Shown here: positions 20,945 to 32,497 of the stretch, in pieces
Layout of the letters: each line of letters opens with the position of its first letter
Position numbering within the stretch: the first letter of the stretch is position 1
Assembly (NCBI RefSeq): GCF_902167145.1
Contig: NC_050100.1
Coordinates: forward strand, 216,250,081 to 216,314,080
Direction of reading: 5' to 3'
Source of the DNA: Zea mays
Lineage: Eukaryota > Streptophyta > Magnoliopsida > Poales > Poaceae
Length of the DNA stretch: 64,000 nt
Program-made: the position numbers and the translations under genes
The notes under the pieces: generated by a model
What the model saw: the letters and a program-made list of their open reading frames with translations, nothing else
The model's database searches: none
What the model was told of the DNA's origin: nothing

Positions 20945-21175
20945 GAACCGGGCTCCGAGCCCCCCCTACTGATCAGAGGTTCGAAGGCTGGCCCTCCGAA
21001 GGGTTCAACAGTCGCCTCAGATCGCGTGGGCCCGACACCCACTACTGGTCAGGGGTTCGAAGGCCAGCCCCCCGAAGGGCTCCATGGCCGCCTCAGGCTA
21101 CTCGGGCTCCGCGCCCATTACTGATCAGAGGTTCGAAGGCTGGCCCCCGAAGGGTTCACAGTCGCCGCAGACGCC
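20945..21175. repeat. Three tandem ~90-bp units in E1 3' region
   Basis: Each unit contains CTGATCAGAGGTTCGAAGGC (or TCAGGGGTTCGAAGGC) followed by CCCCGAAGGG and a CGCCTCAG or CGCCGCAG segment. E3 carries three equivalent units at about 26160-26375. GGTTCGAA resembles a tRNA T-arm/B box, but no tRNA can be built around it. Confidence 0.7.
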
Positions 21176-21428
21176 GAGCGAGGGATGACCAGGGGTACGT
21201 TCGATACATAACCGAGGCTCGGGCTGCGCTCCCGAGGTACCCTAGGACATTTCCGAGACCAGCGGGAACGATCTTGTAACGGAATCCCATCGGAGGGAGG
21301 CATCGAGCCCTCGGACCCCGTCGCCAGGGGACCGGGTCCGGCAGATCACCCGCAGGTACTTTTGGGCGTGCCTCTGGGCCCCCTAGCCGACCCCCAACGA
21401 ACGGGGCACGGACGTCCACTCGGATCAC

Positions 21429-23637
21429 TGAAGCGTCCCCAATCCTCTGGGACTCAAATGTGATACAATTACTAGTCCCAAGAGGCTAGTAAACACATTT
21501 ATACATCAGATGATTACAGATCTGCTTAAACGACAAACCTATAAAGGTGGCGAACAACTTTAAGAGTTGGTCCACAACTCGGGACATATCATCAGAGTGG
21601 GGCTGAAGCAGCCCGATATACGCAGTGAAGCAAATCAGCGGTCCAACAGCCACAGGCAAGGTTGGGAACAGCCGTAACTCTTACCCGATCTCCTTTTTCT
21701 GAAAAAAAATAAATAAGCAAGGGTGAGTACAAACGTACTCAGCAGCCCACCTTCACCCGCGGAATGGGGAAATCAGATATAATGCATGGAATATGTGGAG
21801 CTCAGAATATTTTGCAGAAACAGCAATATTTTATGCAGGGTTGTTTTGAAAAAACATTTTGTACTTTCTCAAAGCGCATCCTCTCCAAAAGGAGCAGGAA
21901 GTTTTTCAGTATTATAACAAAATCCCCTGGACTAAACCATCCAGGTATCTCAGCAGTTTCCCACTGGTTTTCCTTTTCAAAAATAGCTACTGGACTTCCC
22001 GTCCACCATAGCTCACGGCTAAACCGCCGGACCTTTTAAAAACCATTTTTCTCAAACGCACCCCTTTTTGAAAACAAAAACATTAATTGCCATACCATAC
22101 CAGACTCGTCCATACCAGTGGACACGGACTATTCGAATAGGTTTGAACTCTGCGCAGAGGTGTACACTTTACCCACTAGTCCGGTTTCTGCGATCTCACC
22201 GTCGTGAGACCCGAATGCCGAATCTCTTTCTTTCCTTGCACGTCCTAACCTTAACGGTTATACCGGAAGGAGTCAGGCCACCACCATGTCCAAACCGGAC
22301 AAAACTTTCCCCCTCCTTATCCTCCCGGTGCTCCCCAGCCTTCATAATCCTGGGGTTGGACCGTACGAGTTCAGATTGAGTGACTGCCCACACAGTCTCG
22401 AGTGGTTGTACTTATCATGAGTACAGGTAGTGAAAGATGACAAACCGGTCCTTATACGAGGGGACAATCCTTCTGCTCACGCCTAAACCAGCTGAGCCAT
22501 CACCTTAGGCCCTCCCCTAAACCAGGGAGTCCCTGATTATCCCACTCACAAGGTGATAAGGGTGAAAACCCTTCATCATACACATTTTGAAAAGCATTTT
22601 CTTTTGAAAACTCACACCTTTCCTCAAATCATTGGTAACAAATATATCAGGGATTGATTGCGGCAAGCGGCTGGGTGGCCATAATAACTTGTCTCAAAAT
22701 CATATCATGCATAAAATAACAGGCTGAGGGTTGTGGTTGTAAAAGCATAGGTAATTTATGCATCAAAGGGATCCAGTGAGCTTGCCGTGCTTATCCGGCG
22801 AAGGGGAAAGAGGAGCTCGCGGAACTGGCTTCTATCTCCACTGCCTGGCGTAGACTTGCAGATCTGGCCTCCACGAGACGACACGAACGCTCCGATAACT
22901 ATGCAACATGAACAAGCAAACATACAAACAAGCAAGTATACCAACAAATATTTAGTATAGTGGTCAATATAGTGATATATGGATGGGTAGAGTCTTGAGT
23001 AGAATATGTGTCATGTGGTGTTGGGATACTGCTGGTGGTGGAGCGAAGGTGCTTACCAGGAGGGTGGACTGGAGACGAAGCGACACTATGCGTGTAGCTG
23101 GCAGAGCGGAGTAACTGAGTGAGTGGGGTGTTTGCCTTGGCTGAGGGTGTTGCGTGTGTGTGGAGAGGGAGAGGGTACCTAGGTGTATTTATAGCTGGGT
23201 GTATGTGGTGTAGCACAGCGAAGTTCACTGTTGGTGAGAATAGTGACGAATGAATCGTCTGACTTAGTATGAACAGGAGAGTTATAGGCAGAATATGGGA
23301 CGAGAGTATTTTGGGAGTTTTCTGGAATATGAACCATGCTTAAGGGATGACATGGTTGGATAGGGAATAGTTTGATAAGAATTTAGAAACGAGAATTATT
23401 GGAATCTGAGTTCGGAAGCCTGGTTCGAAGGAATCTCAAGTTAAGCGTGCTCAACTTGGAGAAACCTAGGATGGGTGACCAGCTGGGAAGTTCCCTACTG
23501 GAATGAAAATCACAGTCACCGGAGTTTGTATAACTGGAATATGGGCCTGGCTGGTCTTAGGTGGACTGGACAGCATGATGGATGAGTAGTTGAAATTTGG
23601 GGTAATCGGATGATCGATGAATAGTAACGGTGAATAG
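21429..23637 (-). repeat. E2 3' LTR, first segment
   Basis: This segment pairs base for base with 54086 onward (constant offset 32657) until E3 interrupts it. The remainder is 49739-51059. It includes a 5S rRNA-like block (23436-23495) and an inverted TATAAATA near 23179. Confidence 0.92.
23436..23495 (+). other. 5S rRNA-like segment inside the E2 LTR
   Basis: AAGTTAAGCGTGCT, then 14 nt, then CTAGGATGGGTGACC, then CTGGGAAGT follows the middle of plant 5S rRNA (A box, intermediate element and C box of the internal Pol III promoter). The spacer is one nucleotide shorter than I expect for 5S. The 5' part of 5S is not recognisable, so it is not a full 5S gene. It lies antisense to the E2 transcript. 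The same block is in the other LTR at 56093-56152. Confidence 0.8.
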
Positions 23638-25433
23638 TGTCGGCGTTTCGAGACAGGGGGGTCCCTAAGCCGACGAGTGAGTGTGCTGCGTGCCCCAGCC
23701 CAGATGGGTCGAGCGCGTGGGCGAGCGCGGAGGGGGGAGAGGCGAGGCGGCCGGAGCCGAGCGTGAGAGAGGTGGAAGTCCCGCGGCCTTCGTGTTCGTC
23801 CCGCGCCCAGGTCAGGTGCGCTTGCAGTAGGGGGGTTACAAGCGTCCACGCGGGTGAGGGAAGCGAGCGGCCCCAAGAGAGCGCCTGTCCCGTCCTCGGT
23901 CCCGCGCGGCCAACCTTCTCTGAGAAGGCCCTGGTCCTTCCTTTTATAGTCGTAAGGAGAGGACCCAGGTGTACAATGGGGATGTAGCAGAGTTCTACGT
24001 GTCTAGCGGAGGGAGAGCTAGTGCCCTAGGTACATGCCGATGTGGCAGCCGGAGAGATCTGGGCATCCTGCTGGCGTGATGTCGTGGCTATCGGTGGTGC
24101 GGCGGAGCCTGATGGAGGGACAGCTGTTGGAGCGGTCGAGTCCCTGCTGACGTTGTCCTGCTGCCGTAAGAGAGCTGGGGGTCGCCGTCGTCATAGAGCT
24201 CGTGGAGCGCCATCATTGCCCCTCTGGCGGAGCTGGCCGGACGAGACGCCGGTCTTGTTCTCCGTGACCCGAGTCGATTCGGGGTAGGGTGATGATGACG
24301 TTTCCTGTTGACGTGGCGGTCTGTGCTCTAGGCAGGGCGACGTGGGGTTTCCTCCGAAGCCGAGGTTGAGTCTTGCCTTCAGTTGCCGTGGCCGAGCCCG
24401 AGCCAGGGGGTCGGGCGAGGCGGAAGTCGTCCGGCCGAGGCCAGGGCGGAGTCCGAGCCCTGGGGTCGGGCGAGGCGGAGTTTCGTCGTCTTCCGGGTCT
24501 TAGCCTGAGTCCGAGCCCTGGGTCGGGCGGAGCGGAGTTCGCCGTCTTCCGGGTCTTAGCCTGAGTCCGAGCCCTGGGGTCGGGCGGAGCGGAGTTCGCC
24601 GTCTTCCGGGTCTTAGCCCGAGTCCGAGCCCTGGGGTCGGGCGGAGCGGAGTTCGCCGTCTTCCGGGTCTTAGCCCGAGTCCGAGCCCTGGGGTCGGGCG
24701 GAGCGGAGTTCGCCGTCTTCCGGGTCTTAGCCCGAGTCCGAGCCCTGGGGTCGGGCGGAGCGGAGTTCGCCGTCTTCCGGGTCTTAGCCCGAGTCCGAGC
24801 CCTGGGGTCGGGCGGAGCGGAGTTCGCCGTCTTCCGGGTCTTAGCCCGAGTCCGAGCCCTGGGGTCGGGCGGAGCGGAGTTCGCCGTCTTCCGGGTCTTA
24901 GCCCGAGTCCGAGCCCTGGGGTCGGGCGGAGCGGAGTTCGCCGTGGCGCCTTCGGCAAGGCCTAGTTGCCTGTCAGACTCACTCTGTCGAGTGGCACTGC
25001 AGTCGGAGTGGCGCAGGCGGCGCTGTCCTTCTGTCAGACTGGCCAGTGGAGCGGTGGAGTGACGGCGGTCACCTCGGCTCTGCCGGGGGCGCGTGTCAGG
25101 ATAGAGGTGTCAGGCCACCTTTGCGTTAAATGCCCCTGCAATTTGGTCAGTCGGTGTGGTGATTTAGTCAAGGTTGCTTCTGAGCGAAGCCAAGGCCTTG
25201 GGCAAGCCGGTGATGTGTCCGCCATAAAAAGGGGGGCCTCGGGCGAGACGGAAGTCTCTCGAGGTCGGCTGCCTTCGGCCGAGGCTAGGCTCGGGTGAAG
25301 CGCGATCGAGTCACTCGTGTGGACTGATCCCTGACTTAATCGTGCCCATCAGGCCTTTGCAGCTTTATGCTGATGGGGGTTACCAGCTGAGAATTAGGCG
25401 TCTTGAGGGTACCCCTAATTATGGTCCCCGACA
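23638..25433 (-). repeat. E3 3' LTR
   Basis: Read on + it runs TGTCGGCGTTTCGAG…GGTCCCCGACA. It differs from 47938-49733 at five positions seen by eye (near 23994, 24182, 24904, 25114, 25371). It contains eight or so 57-bp repeats. Confidence 0.95.
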
Positions 25434-28400
25434 GTAGCCCCCGAGCCTCGAAGGGAGTGTTAGCACTCGCTTGGAGGCTTTTGTCGCACTTTTTTGCAAG
25501 GGGACCAGCCTTTCTCGGTTGCATTTCGTTCCGGTGGGTGCGCGCGAGCGCACCCGCCGGGTGTAGCCCCCGAGGCCTCGGAGGAGTGGTTACACTCCTT
25601 CGAGGTCTTAATACTTCGCTTAGCGCTTCGGCTGGTCTGGTCGTTCCCTCATGCGAACTGGTCGTAGCCCGGGTGCACGGTCGGGGCCCAAGCTCTCGGG
25701 CTGGTATGTTGACGCTGTCAACGATTTGGCCGGAGCCGGTTTTTGCGAGAGCAGCCCCCGAGCCTCTGCACAGGGCGAGAGGACGATCAGGGACAGACTC
25801 GGCTTTTTACATACGCCCCTACGTCGCCTTTCCGCAAGGAGGAGGGGGGGAGTGCGCCATGTTACCCTCGATGGGCACCGAACATGGTGTCTCCGGTGAG
25901 CTGCAAGCGGGTAATCCGAGTGGACGTCCGTGCCCCGTTCGTTGGGGGTCGGCTAGGGGCCCAGAGGCACGCCCAAAAGTACCTGCGGGTGACTTGCCGG
26001 ACCCGGTCCCCTGGCGACGGGGTCCGAGGGCTCGATGCCTCCCTCCGATGGGATTCCGTTACAAGATCGTTCCCGCTGGTCTCGGATATGTCCTAGGGTA
26101 CCTCGGGAGCGCAGCCCGAGCCTCGGTTATGTATCGAACGTACCCCTGGTCATCCCTCGCTCGGTGTCTGAGGCGACTGTGAACCCTTCGGGGGCCAGCC
26201 TTCGAACCCCTGATCAGTAATGGGCGCGGAGCCCGAGTAGCCTGAGGCGGCCATGGAGCCCTTCGGGGGGCTGGCCTTCGAACCCCTGACCAGTAGTGGG
26301 TGTCGGGCCCACGCGATCTGAGGCGGCTGTTGAACCCTCGGGGGGCCAGCCTTCGAACCCCTGATCAGTAATGGGGGGCGCGGAGCCCGGTTCCTTCGCG
26401 GAGAAGGATCCCTCTCGGGGTATCCCTCTTCCCCGGTCCCTGTTGCAAGAGATAGAGAAAGAGGAAAACGGAAAAGGATACGAAATCAGACGACGTGGCG
26501 TACCTTTTCTGACGCGGTTATTAAGGCGAAGGTGAAGCGTCGCGCGCTCCTCCTGCCAGAAGCGCCGCGTGTCCCGCCGCGGAGTTAATGCGACGGGGCG
26601 AGTGGTTGGCGGGGCGGCCGTTGCGCGCGGGTGATCCGTTCGAGGAACGGGTCACGGGTGCACCGTCTTCACGCCGTGAGAGGAGGCTCTCTTGCTGTCT
26701 CAGGATGGGACGTGAGCCTGGCTGACGACGTGACCGCTGCGCCCGCCCGCCTGCCACCGCTATTACTGCCGGCCCACTTTCGGTCGCTTTGACCGACGCG
26801 CCAGTCTGGCGCTGTTGGGTCGCCTCGAGTCGTGGCATAGGCTTCGCAACCGAAGAGGCGCGATGGTGGCACAAGTGGCGGTGCGGTTGCTTGCGTGCAG
26901 CAACTGGCGTGCCATTTGCTCGACGCGTGGGCCTGGGCCCCAGGCTGGCGTGTCAGAAGTTGGAGAAGCGCGTCCATCTGGCGCGGTTGCATGCCGCCTG
27001 CATGGCTGCTCGCCCCTTCTGCCCGTTGGTCTGGGCGGAAATGGGGGGTCGCCTGTAACCGCTGGACGGTCGTGCGCACCATGCGCGGCGGTTTGGCTTC
27101 TTCTGCCCTGAGCCGGCTTGTATGACATGCGGGACCCAGCCCCCGAGTCGCAGGGGAGGGCCTTGGAGCGTGTTGGAGAAGACTCGGCCCGCGACGCTTG
27201 GGGGCGCACGTAGGGGGAGTTGCCTTTAAAAGGAGGGAGGCTCCTTTCGTAAGGCGACCATGTCTTCTTCCTCCCTTAAGCGCCGGGTCTTCCCGTCTTC
27301 CAAGCCCCCGGATGGGGGATATCCGCCGCCTTTCCGCCTCCTCGTTGGAGGAACGCAACTCCATGGGAGTTGGTACCTCTCAGCCATCGTTCGGCTTCAA
27401 GGATTTTCATCGCGCAGCCTGGCTGCTCCCTTCCGCCGGTGGCCACCCAAGACAGTGACCTCCAGCTCCTGGATGGGGAGAGACAGACCAGGCTGTGGTC
27501 CCGCCCTCAGCGTCGGGTGCGTTCGTCATCCTCGCTGGGGCGGGGGCCGAGGCGAGCCGGGGCTCTACCTCACGTGCGGGTCGGCGAACCACCTCCTCTT
27601 CCAGCTTCTGGTGGTGGCAATCGTCCTCCCGCGCTGCGACGGAGTCGTCCTCCAGTCATGCCGGGGAAGGCGAACTGTTGCTGTCCAGCTAGGATGCAAC
27701 ATTCCGTCTTCCCCCTCGCATTCGGGGCGAGGACGGCAGCGAAGATCTACCGGAGCGCTTGGGGGCGGCCCGCTCTTTGGCTTTGATGGCTTGTTCGCAT
27801 CCCTTGAGTGGGACCGCGAACAAAAGCCTTCCGGTGACTGCGTTCACCTGGGGCCATGGCTGCCGCTGCAGAGGTCGTTGCCCCGCAGGCCCGAGGTCGC
27901 TTGTATCCTCGGGGACGGAACCGGAGTCTCGTTTGCAATGGCACTTCGAATGCCAGTGAGTTCGTTCATTGTGGCTGTCGAGGCCTGAACGTGTATGTAA
28001 TTTTGGCACGGAGCCGTGTTTTTTCCTCATTTCCGAGCACTAAGTCTCGCCTGTTTTATTATCTGAACCGCTTTACCAAGCATGAGTTGCCCCGTGTCAA
28101 GGTGACGGGTGAGGTATCCGTATCCCGGAGGCGTAGGAATCCCTCGGCCCGTTCGGCCTTGTTACGTGAGGCTCTTCTAGCTTAGTTGAAGGGACCCCTC
28201 GGCCGCCCTTTGGTGGATCGAGGCCGGGGGTAGCGATATCAGTATGAACAGAGGCGGAGTTGGCTCGAGAATGGGGAACCTGGTTGGCCGGAGCCTAGCC
28301 GTGTCGCCCGTCAGCGGTGCCGACGCCCAAGTCGGTCAGTCGAGGCCTCGGATCGGGCTAGCGCCCTTGGAAGCCGGTTGCCCGAGGCCCCAGGGGTAAC

Positions 28401-29213
28401 CGGTTGAGCCGCCTGCTCGGGCCGGATTCCCGGAGGTGCCCCTGGACCTCGGCGCCGCCCGAGGCTGGGTCGGGCTTTGTTGTAGACGTCGTCGATGCCG
28501 AGGGTGCTACGGCTCCCCTCGGCGTGAAGACCCGAGCCTGCAGGATCAGATCATCTTGTAGCGTGCGCTTTCTGCGGCCGCCGAGGCCAGAAGAACACGC
28601 CCTCGCCGCGCTTGCGAAGCTGCGTCCTTTTTTCCTCTTGTTTCGAGCATCTGGACTCTGTCGGTAATAGGGATGTTTGTGTGAGCGAGAGTTGCTTTTC
28701 GCGGAAGGGACGAGTGAGGTATCCGTATCCCAGAGGCGTGGGAATCCCTCGGCTCGGTCGGCCTTGCCGCTTACGCGTACTTTCACCCGTCCATGAGGCC
28801 CTGTCCCCGATTTAGTCGAGAAAGCTTGAAGGACTGCTTCGGCAGGAGAGCTTCCGAACGTGATGACTCGTTCGGTCCACGGAGTCGCTTTATCCGAGCG
28901 CAAGTTACTTATCGCAGAAGGGGACGAGTGAGGTATCCGTATCCCGGAGGCGTAGGAGTCCCTCGGCTCGGTCAACCTTGGCTGCTTACGTGTACCTCGT
29001 CGTTTCCAGGATCCGCTTTCCAAAGTAGTCGAGAAGCACGGAAGAAATCCTGCTAAAAAGAGGTCCTTTTTCGAGGAAAAAAATTCGACGCAGAGGGGGT
29101 CTCCCCCCTTTTAGCCCCCGAGGGAGGGTCGGGCTTTGCCGAGGCTAGGCCGACCCTTCCTTGACAACTAAACTTTGCGTAGGTGCGAGGTATGTGAACA
29201 ACTTGAAAACATC
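25434..29213 (-). other. E3 long 3' non-coding region
   Basis: This is the complete counterpart of the split 3' region of E1. A purine tract beside the LTR (read on + as GTAGCCCCCGAGCCTC at 25434) is the polypurine tract. It holds three ~90-bp units (about 26160-26375), overlapping sense frames (26521-27364), an antisense frame (27260-27988), and three copies of the GGTATCCGTATCCC-containing block (about 28100-28165, 28705-28785, 28925-29000). Confidence 0.75.
27260..27988 (+). CDS. Antisense ORF in E3 3' region (counterpart of 19481-20065)
   Basis: This 242-aa frame runs opposite to E3 and starts MSSSSLKRRVFPSSKPPDGG. A TATA-like CTTTAAAAGG lies about 38 bp before the ATG. It is longer than the E1 copy. 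Past its end, another frame shares VCNGTSNAS-FVHCGCRGLN with the E1 frame at 18951-19745, suggesting one ancestral longer frame now shifted in one or both copies. No known domain was recognised. Confidence 0.4.
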   Translation: MSSSSLKRRVFPSSKPPDGGYPPPFRLLVGGTQLHGSWYLSAIVRLQGFSSRSLAAPFRRWPPKTVTSSSWMGRDRPGCGPALSVGCVRHPRWGGGRGEPGLYLTCGSANHLLFQLLVVAIVLPRCDGVVLQSCRGRRTVAVQLGCNIPSSPSHSGRGRQRRSTGALGGGPLFGFDGLFASLEWDREQKPSGDCVHLGPWLPLQRSLPRRPEVACILGDGTGVSFAMALRMPVSSFIVAVEA

Positions 29214-32200
29214 TTAAGGGTAGAAGCGACGTAGCTGTTTGATGTTCCAAGCGTTGCCGTAGATCTCGCCTTGATTGTTGGCCAGCTTGTATGTTCCGGG
29301 CTTCAGAACTTTGGCGATGACGAACGGCCCTTCCCAGGGGGCGTGAGCTTGTGCCTCCCTCGGGCGTCTTGTCGCAGCCGAAGCACCAGGTCGCCCACCT
29401 GGAGTTCTCGGGACCGGACCCCTCGGGCGTGGTAACGTCGCAGGGACTGTTGGTACCGCGCCGAGTGTAGTAAGGCCCTGTCCCGAGCTTCCTCCAACTG
29501 GTCCAGCGATTCCTCTCGGCTGGCTTGGTTGCTTTGCTCGGTGTAGGCCCTCGCCCTTGGGGAGCCGTATTCCAGGTCAGTGGGCAGGATAGCTTCAGCC
29601 CCGTAGACCAGGAAAAACGGCGTGAAGCCCGTGGCACGACTCGGCGTCGTCCTTAGGCTCCAGACCACCGAGGGGAGTTCCTTCATCCATCGCCTGCCGA
29701 ACTGGTTGAGGTCGTTGTAGATCCGAGGCTTGAGCCCTTGTAGAATCATGCCGTTGGCACGCTCTACTTGCCCATTCGACATGGGATGAGCCACGGCGGC
29801 CCAGTCCACCCGGATATGATGATCCTCGCAAAAATCCAAGAATTTTTTGCCGGTGAACTGGGTGCCGTTGTCGGTGATGATGGAGTTCGGGACCCCGAAG
29901 CGATGGATGATGTTGGTGAAGAATGCCACCGCCTGCTCGGACCTGATGCTGTTCAGAGGTCGGACCTCGATCCACTTGGAGAATTTGTCGATGGCGACCA
30001 GCAGGTGCGTGTAGCCCCCGGGCGCCTTTTGCAAGGGACCGACGAGGTCCAGACCCCATACAGCGAAGGGCCAGGTGATGGGTATTGTCTGCAGAGCCTG
30101 AGCGGGCAGGTGTGTCCGCTTCGCATAGAATTGGCACCCTTCGCAGGTGCGGACAATTCTAGTGGCGTCAGCCACCGCCGTTGGCCAGTAGAAGCCTTGC
30201 CGGAAAGCATTTCCAACAAGGGCTCGGGGTGCTGCGTGGTGGCCGCAAGCCCCCGAGTGTACTTCTTGCAGCAGTTCCCGACCTTCGGCGATGGAGATGC
30301 ATCGCTGGAGGATGCCCGAGGGGCTGCGATGGTAGAGCTCCTCTTCGTCGCCCAGCAAGACGAATGACTTGGCGCGTCGCGCTACCCGCCGAGCCTCGAC
30401 TTGGTCGAGGGGTAGCTCTCCTCGACGGAGATATTGCAGGTACGGGGCCTGCCAATCCTGGTCTGGCGTGGCCCCGCTCTGCCCTTCCTCGACGTTCAAT
30501 GCCCCGCCCTCGGGGGCCGAGAGTACCTCGGGCTGGGCCGAGGGTGCCTCGGGCTGAACCGAGGGTACCTCGGGCTGAGCCGAGGGTACCTCGGGCTGAG
30601 CCGAGGATACCTCGGGCGCGTCGTCGAGCTTGACGGAGGGTTGATGCAGATCCCGGGAGAAGACGTCCGGGGGGACTGTCGTTCGCCCCGAGGCTATCTT
30701 CGCCAGCTCGTCTGCGGTTTCGTTGTAGCGCCGAGCGATGTGGTTGAGCTCGAGCCCGAAGAACTTGTCTTCCAGGCGCCGAACCTCGTCGCAGTAGGCC
30801 TCCATCTTCGGGTCGCGGCAGTGGGAGTTCTTCATGACTTGGTCGATGACGAGCTGCGAATCACCGCGGGCGTCGAGGCGTCTGACCCCTAGCTCGATGG
30901 CGATCCGCAATCCGTTGACCAGAGCTTCGTACTCGGCCACATTGTTGGACGCCGGGAAGTGGAGGCGCAGCACGTAGCGCAAGTGCTTTCCGAGGGGCGA
31001 GATGAAGAGCAGGCCCGCACCGGCCCCCGTCTTCATCAGCGACCCGTCGAAAAACATGGTCCAGAGCTCCGGTTGGATCGGAGTCGTTGGTAGTTGGGTG
31101 TCGACCCATTCAGCCACGAAATCCACCAACACTTGGGACTTGATGGCCTTCCGAGGGGCGAACGAGATCGTTTCGCCCATGATCTCCACTGCCCACTTTG
31201 CGATCCTGCCCGAGGCCTCTCGGCACTGGATGATCTCCCCCAGGGGGAAGGATGACACCACAGTCACCGGATGGGACTCGAAGTAGTGTCGTAGCTTCCG
31301 CCTCGTCAGGATCACAGCATACAGCAGCTTTTGAACTTGTGGGTAGCGGATCTTAGTCTCGGACAGCACTTCGCTGATGAAGTAAACCGGCCTCTGAACG
31401 GGCAATGTATGCCCTTCCTCCTGCCTTTCGACCACAATCGCGGCGCTAACCACCTGAGTGGTCGCGGCGACGTAGACCAAGAGGGTTTCTCCGTCCGCCG
31501 GCGGCACCAAGACTGGCGCCTTTGTAAGGAGCGCCTTTAGGTTGCCGAGGGCTTCCTCGGCCTCAGGGGTCCAAACGAAACACTCGGCTTTCCTTAAAAG
31601 GCGGTACAGGGGCAGACCTCTTTCGCCGAGGCGTGAGATGAAGCGGCTCAGGGCCGCGAGGCATCCCATGACCCTCTGTACCCCTTTTAAGTCCTTGATG
31701 GGCCCCATGCTGGTGATGGCCGCGATCTTCTCCGGGTTGGCCTCGATGCCTCGCTCAGAGACGATGAACCCTAGGAGCATGCCTCGGGGCACCCCGAAGA
31801 CACACTTCTCAGGATTAAGCTTGACTCCTTTCGCCTTGAGACACCGGAATGTCACTTCAAGGTCGGAGAGGAGGTTGGGAGCCTTCCGTGTCTTGACTAC
31901 GATGTCATCGACGTAGGCCTCGACTGTGCGACCGATGTGTTCGCCGAACACATGGTTCATGCACCGCTGGTACGTCGCGCCTGCATTCCTCAGGCCGAAC
32001 GGCATGGTGACGTAGCAGTACATGCCGAACGGCGTGATGAAAGAAGTCGCGAGCTGGTCGGACTCTTTCATCCGGATCTGGTGATACCCTGAGTAGGCAT
32101 CGAGGAAGGACAGGGTTTCGCACCCAGCAGTGGAATCCACGATTTGGTCGATGCGAGGCAGAGGGTAGGGAACCTTCGGACATGCTTTGTTGAGACCAGT

Positions 32201-32497
32201 GTAGTCTACACACATCCGCCATTTCCCCCCTTTCTTCCTCACAAGCACAGGGTTGGCAAGCCATTCGGGATGGAATACCTCCTTGATGAACCCTGCCGCC
32301 ATTAGCTTGTGGATCTCTTCGCCAATCGCTCTGCGCTTCTCCTCGTCGAATCGGCGCAGAGGCTGTCTGACGGGTCGGGCTCCGGCCCGAATATCCAGCG
32401 AGTGCTCGGCGACATCCCTCGGTATGCCGGGCATGTCCGAGGGACTCCACGCAAAGACGTCGGCGTTTGCGCGGAGAAAGTCGACGAGCACTGCTTC
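29214..32497 (-). pseudogene. E3 pol: RT, RNase H, archaeal-type RNase H, integrase; late frameshift
   Basis: From 32497 down to about 29340 the frame is open (over 1050 codons). It carries RT with YVDD, RNase H, the second RNase H (TMFFDGS) and integrase with an intact D,D35E core (TDNGTQF, QVERANG). Near 29339 one C is missing from a C run relative to E1, so the last integrase segment (to FYP-stop at 29214) is out of frame. A TAG at 32498-32500 separates it from protease, in frame. The first in-frame Met is at 32491, but a readthrough fusion to gag is more likely than separate initiation. Confidence 0.88.

Larger units (their letters stand above)
17807..21428 (+). other. E1 long 3' non-coding region (first part)
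   Basis: The region between pol and the 3' LTR continues at 57666-58142 after E2. It contains three dispersed copies of a ~65-85 bp block around CTCCGGGATACGGATACCTC (near 18023-18110, 18239-18326, 18860-18925). It also holds GC-rich sequence with sense and antisense open frames (19481-20668) and three copies of a ~90 bp unit at 20945-21175. E3 has the same arrangement at 25434-29213, so these are family features. Confidence 0.75.

Noticed and set aside
20945..21175. tRNA genes suggested by GGTTCGAA
   Set aside because: No acceptor or anticodon stems can be formed around these motifs; they are part of a ~90-bp repeat.
23436..23495. Functional 5S rRNA gene
   Set aside because: Only the middle and 3' promoter-like part is present; the 5' half and terminal stem are missing.
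24495..24945. CRISPR-like regular repeats
   Set aside because: The units are directly contiguous with no unique spacers, in an LTR of a plant retrotransposon.
24500..24958. 152-aa repetitive minus-strand ORF (and 48800-49258)
   Set aside because: It is the 57-bp LTR minisatellite, open only because 57 is a multiple of 3.
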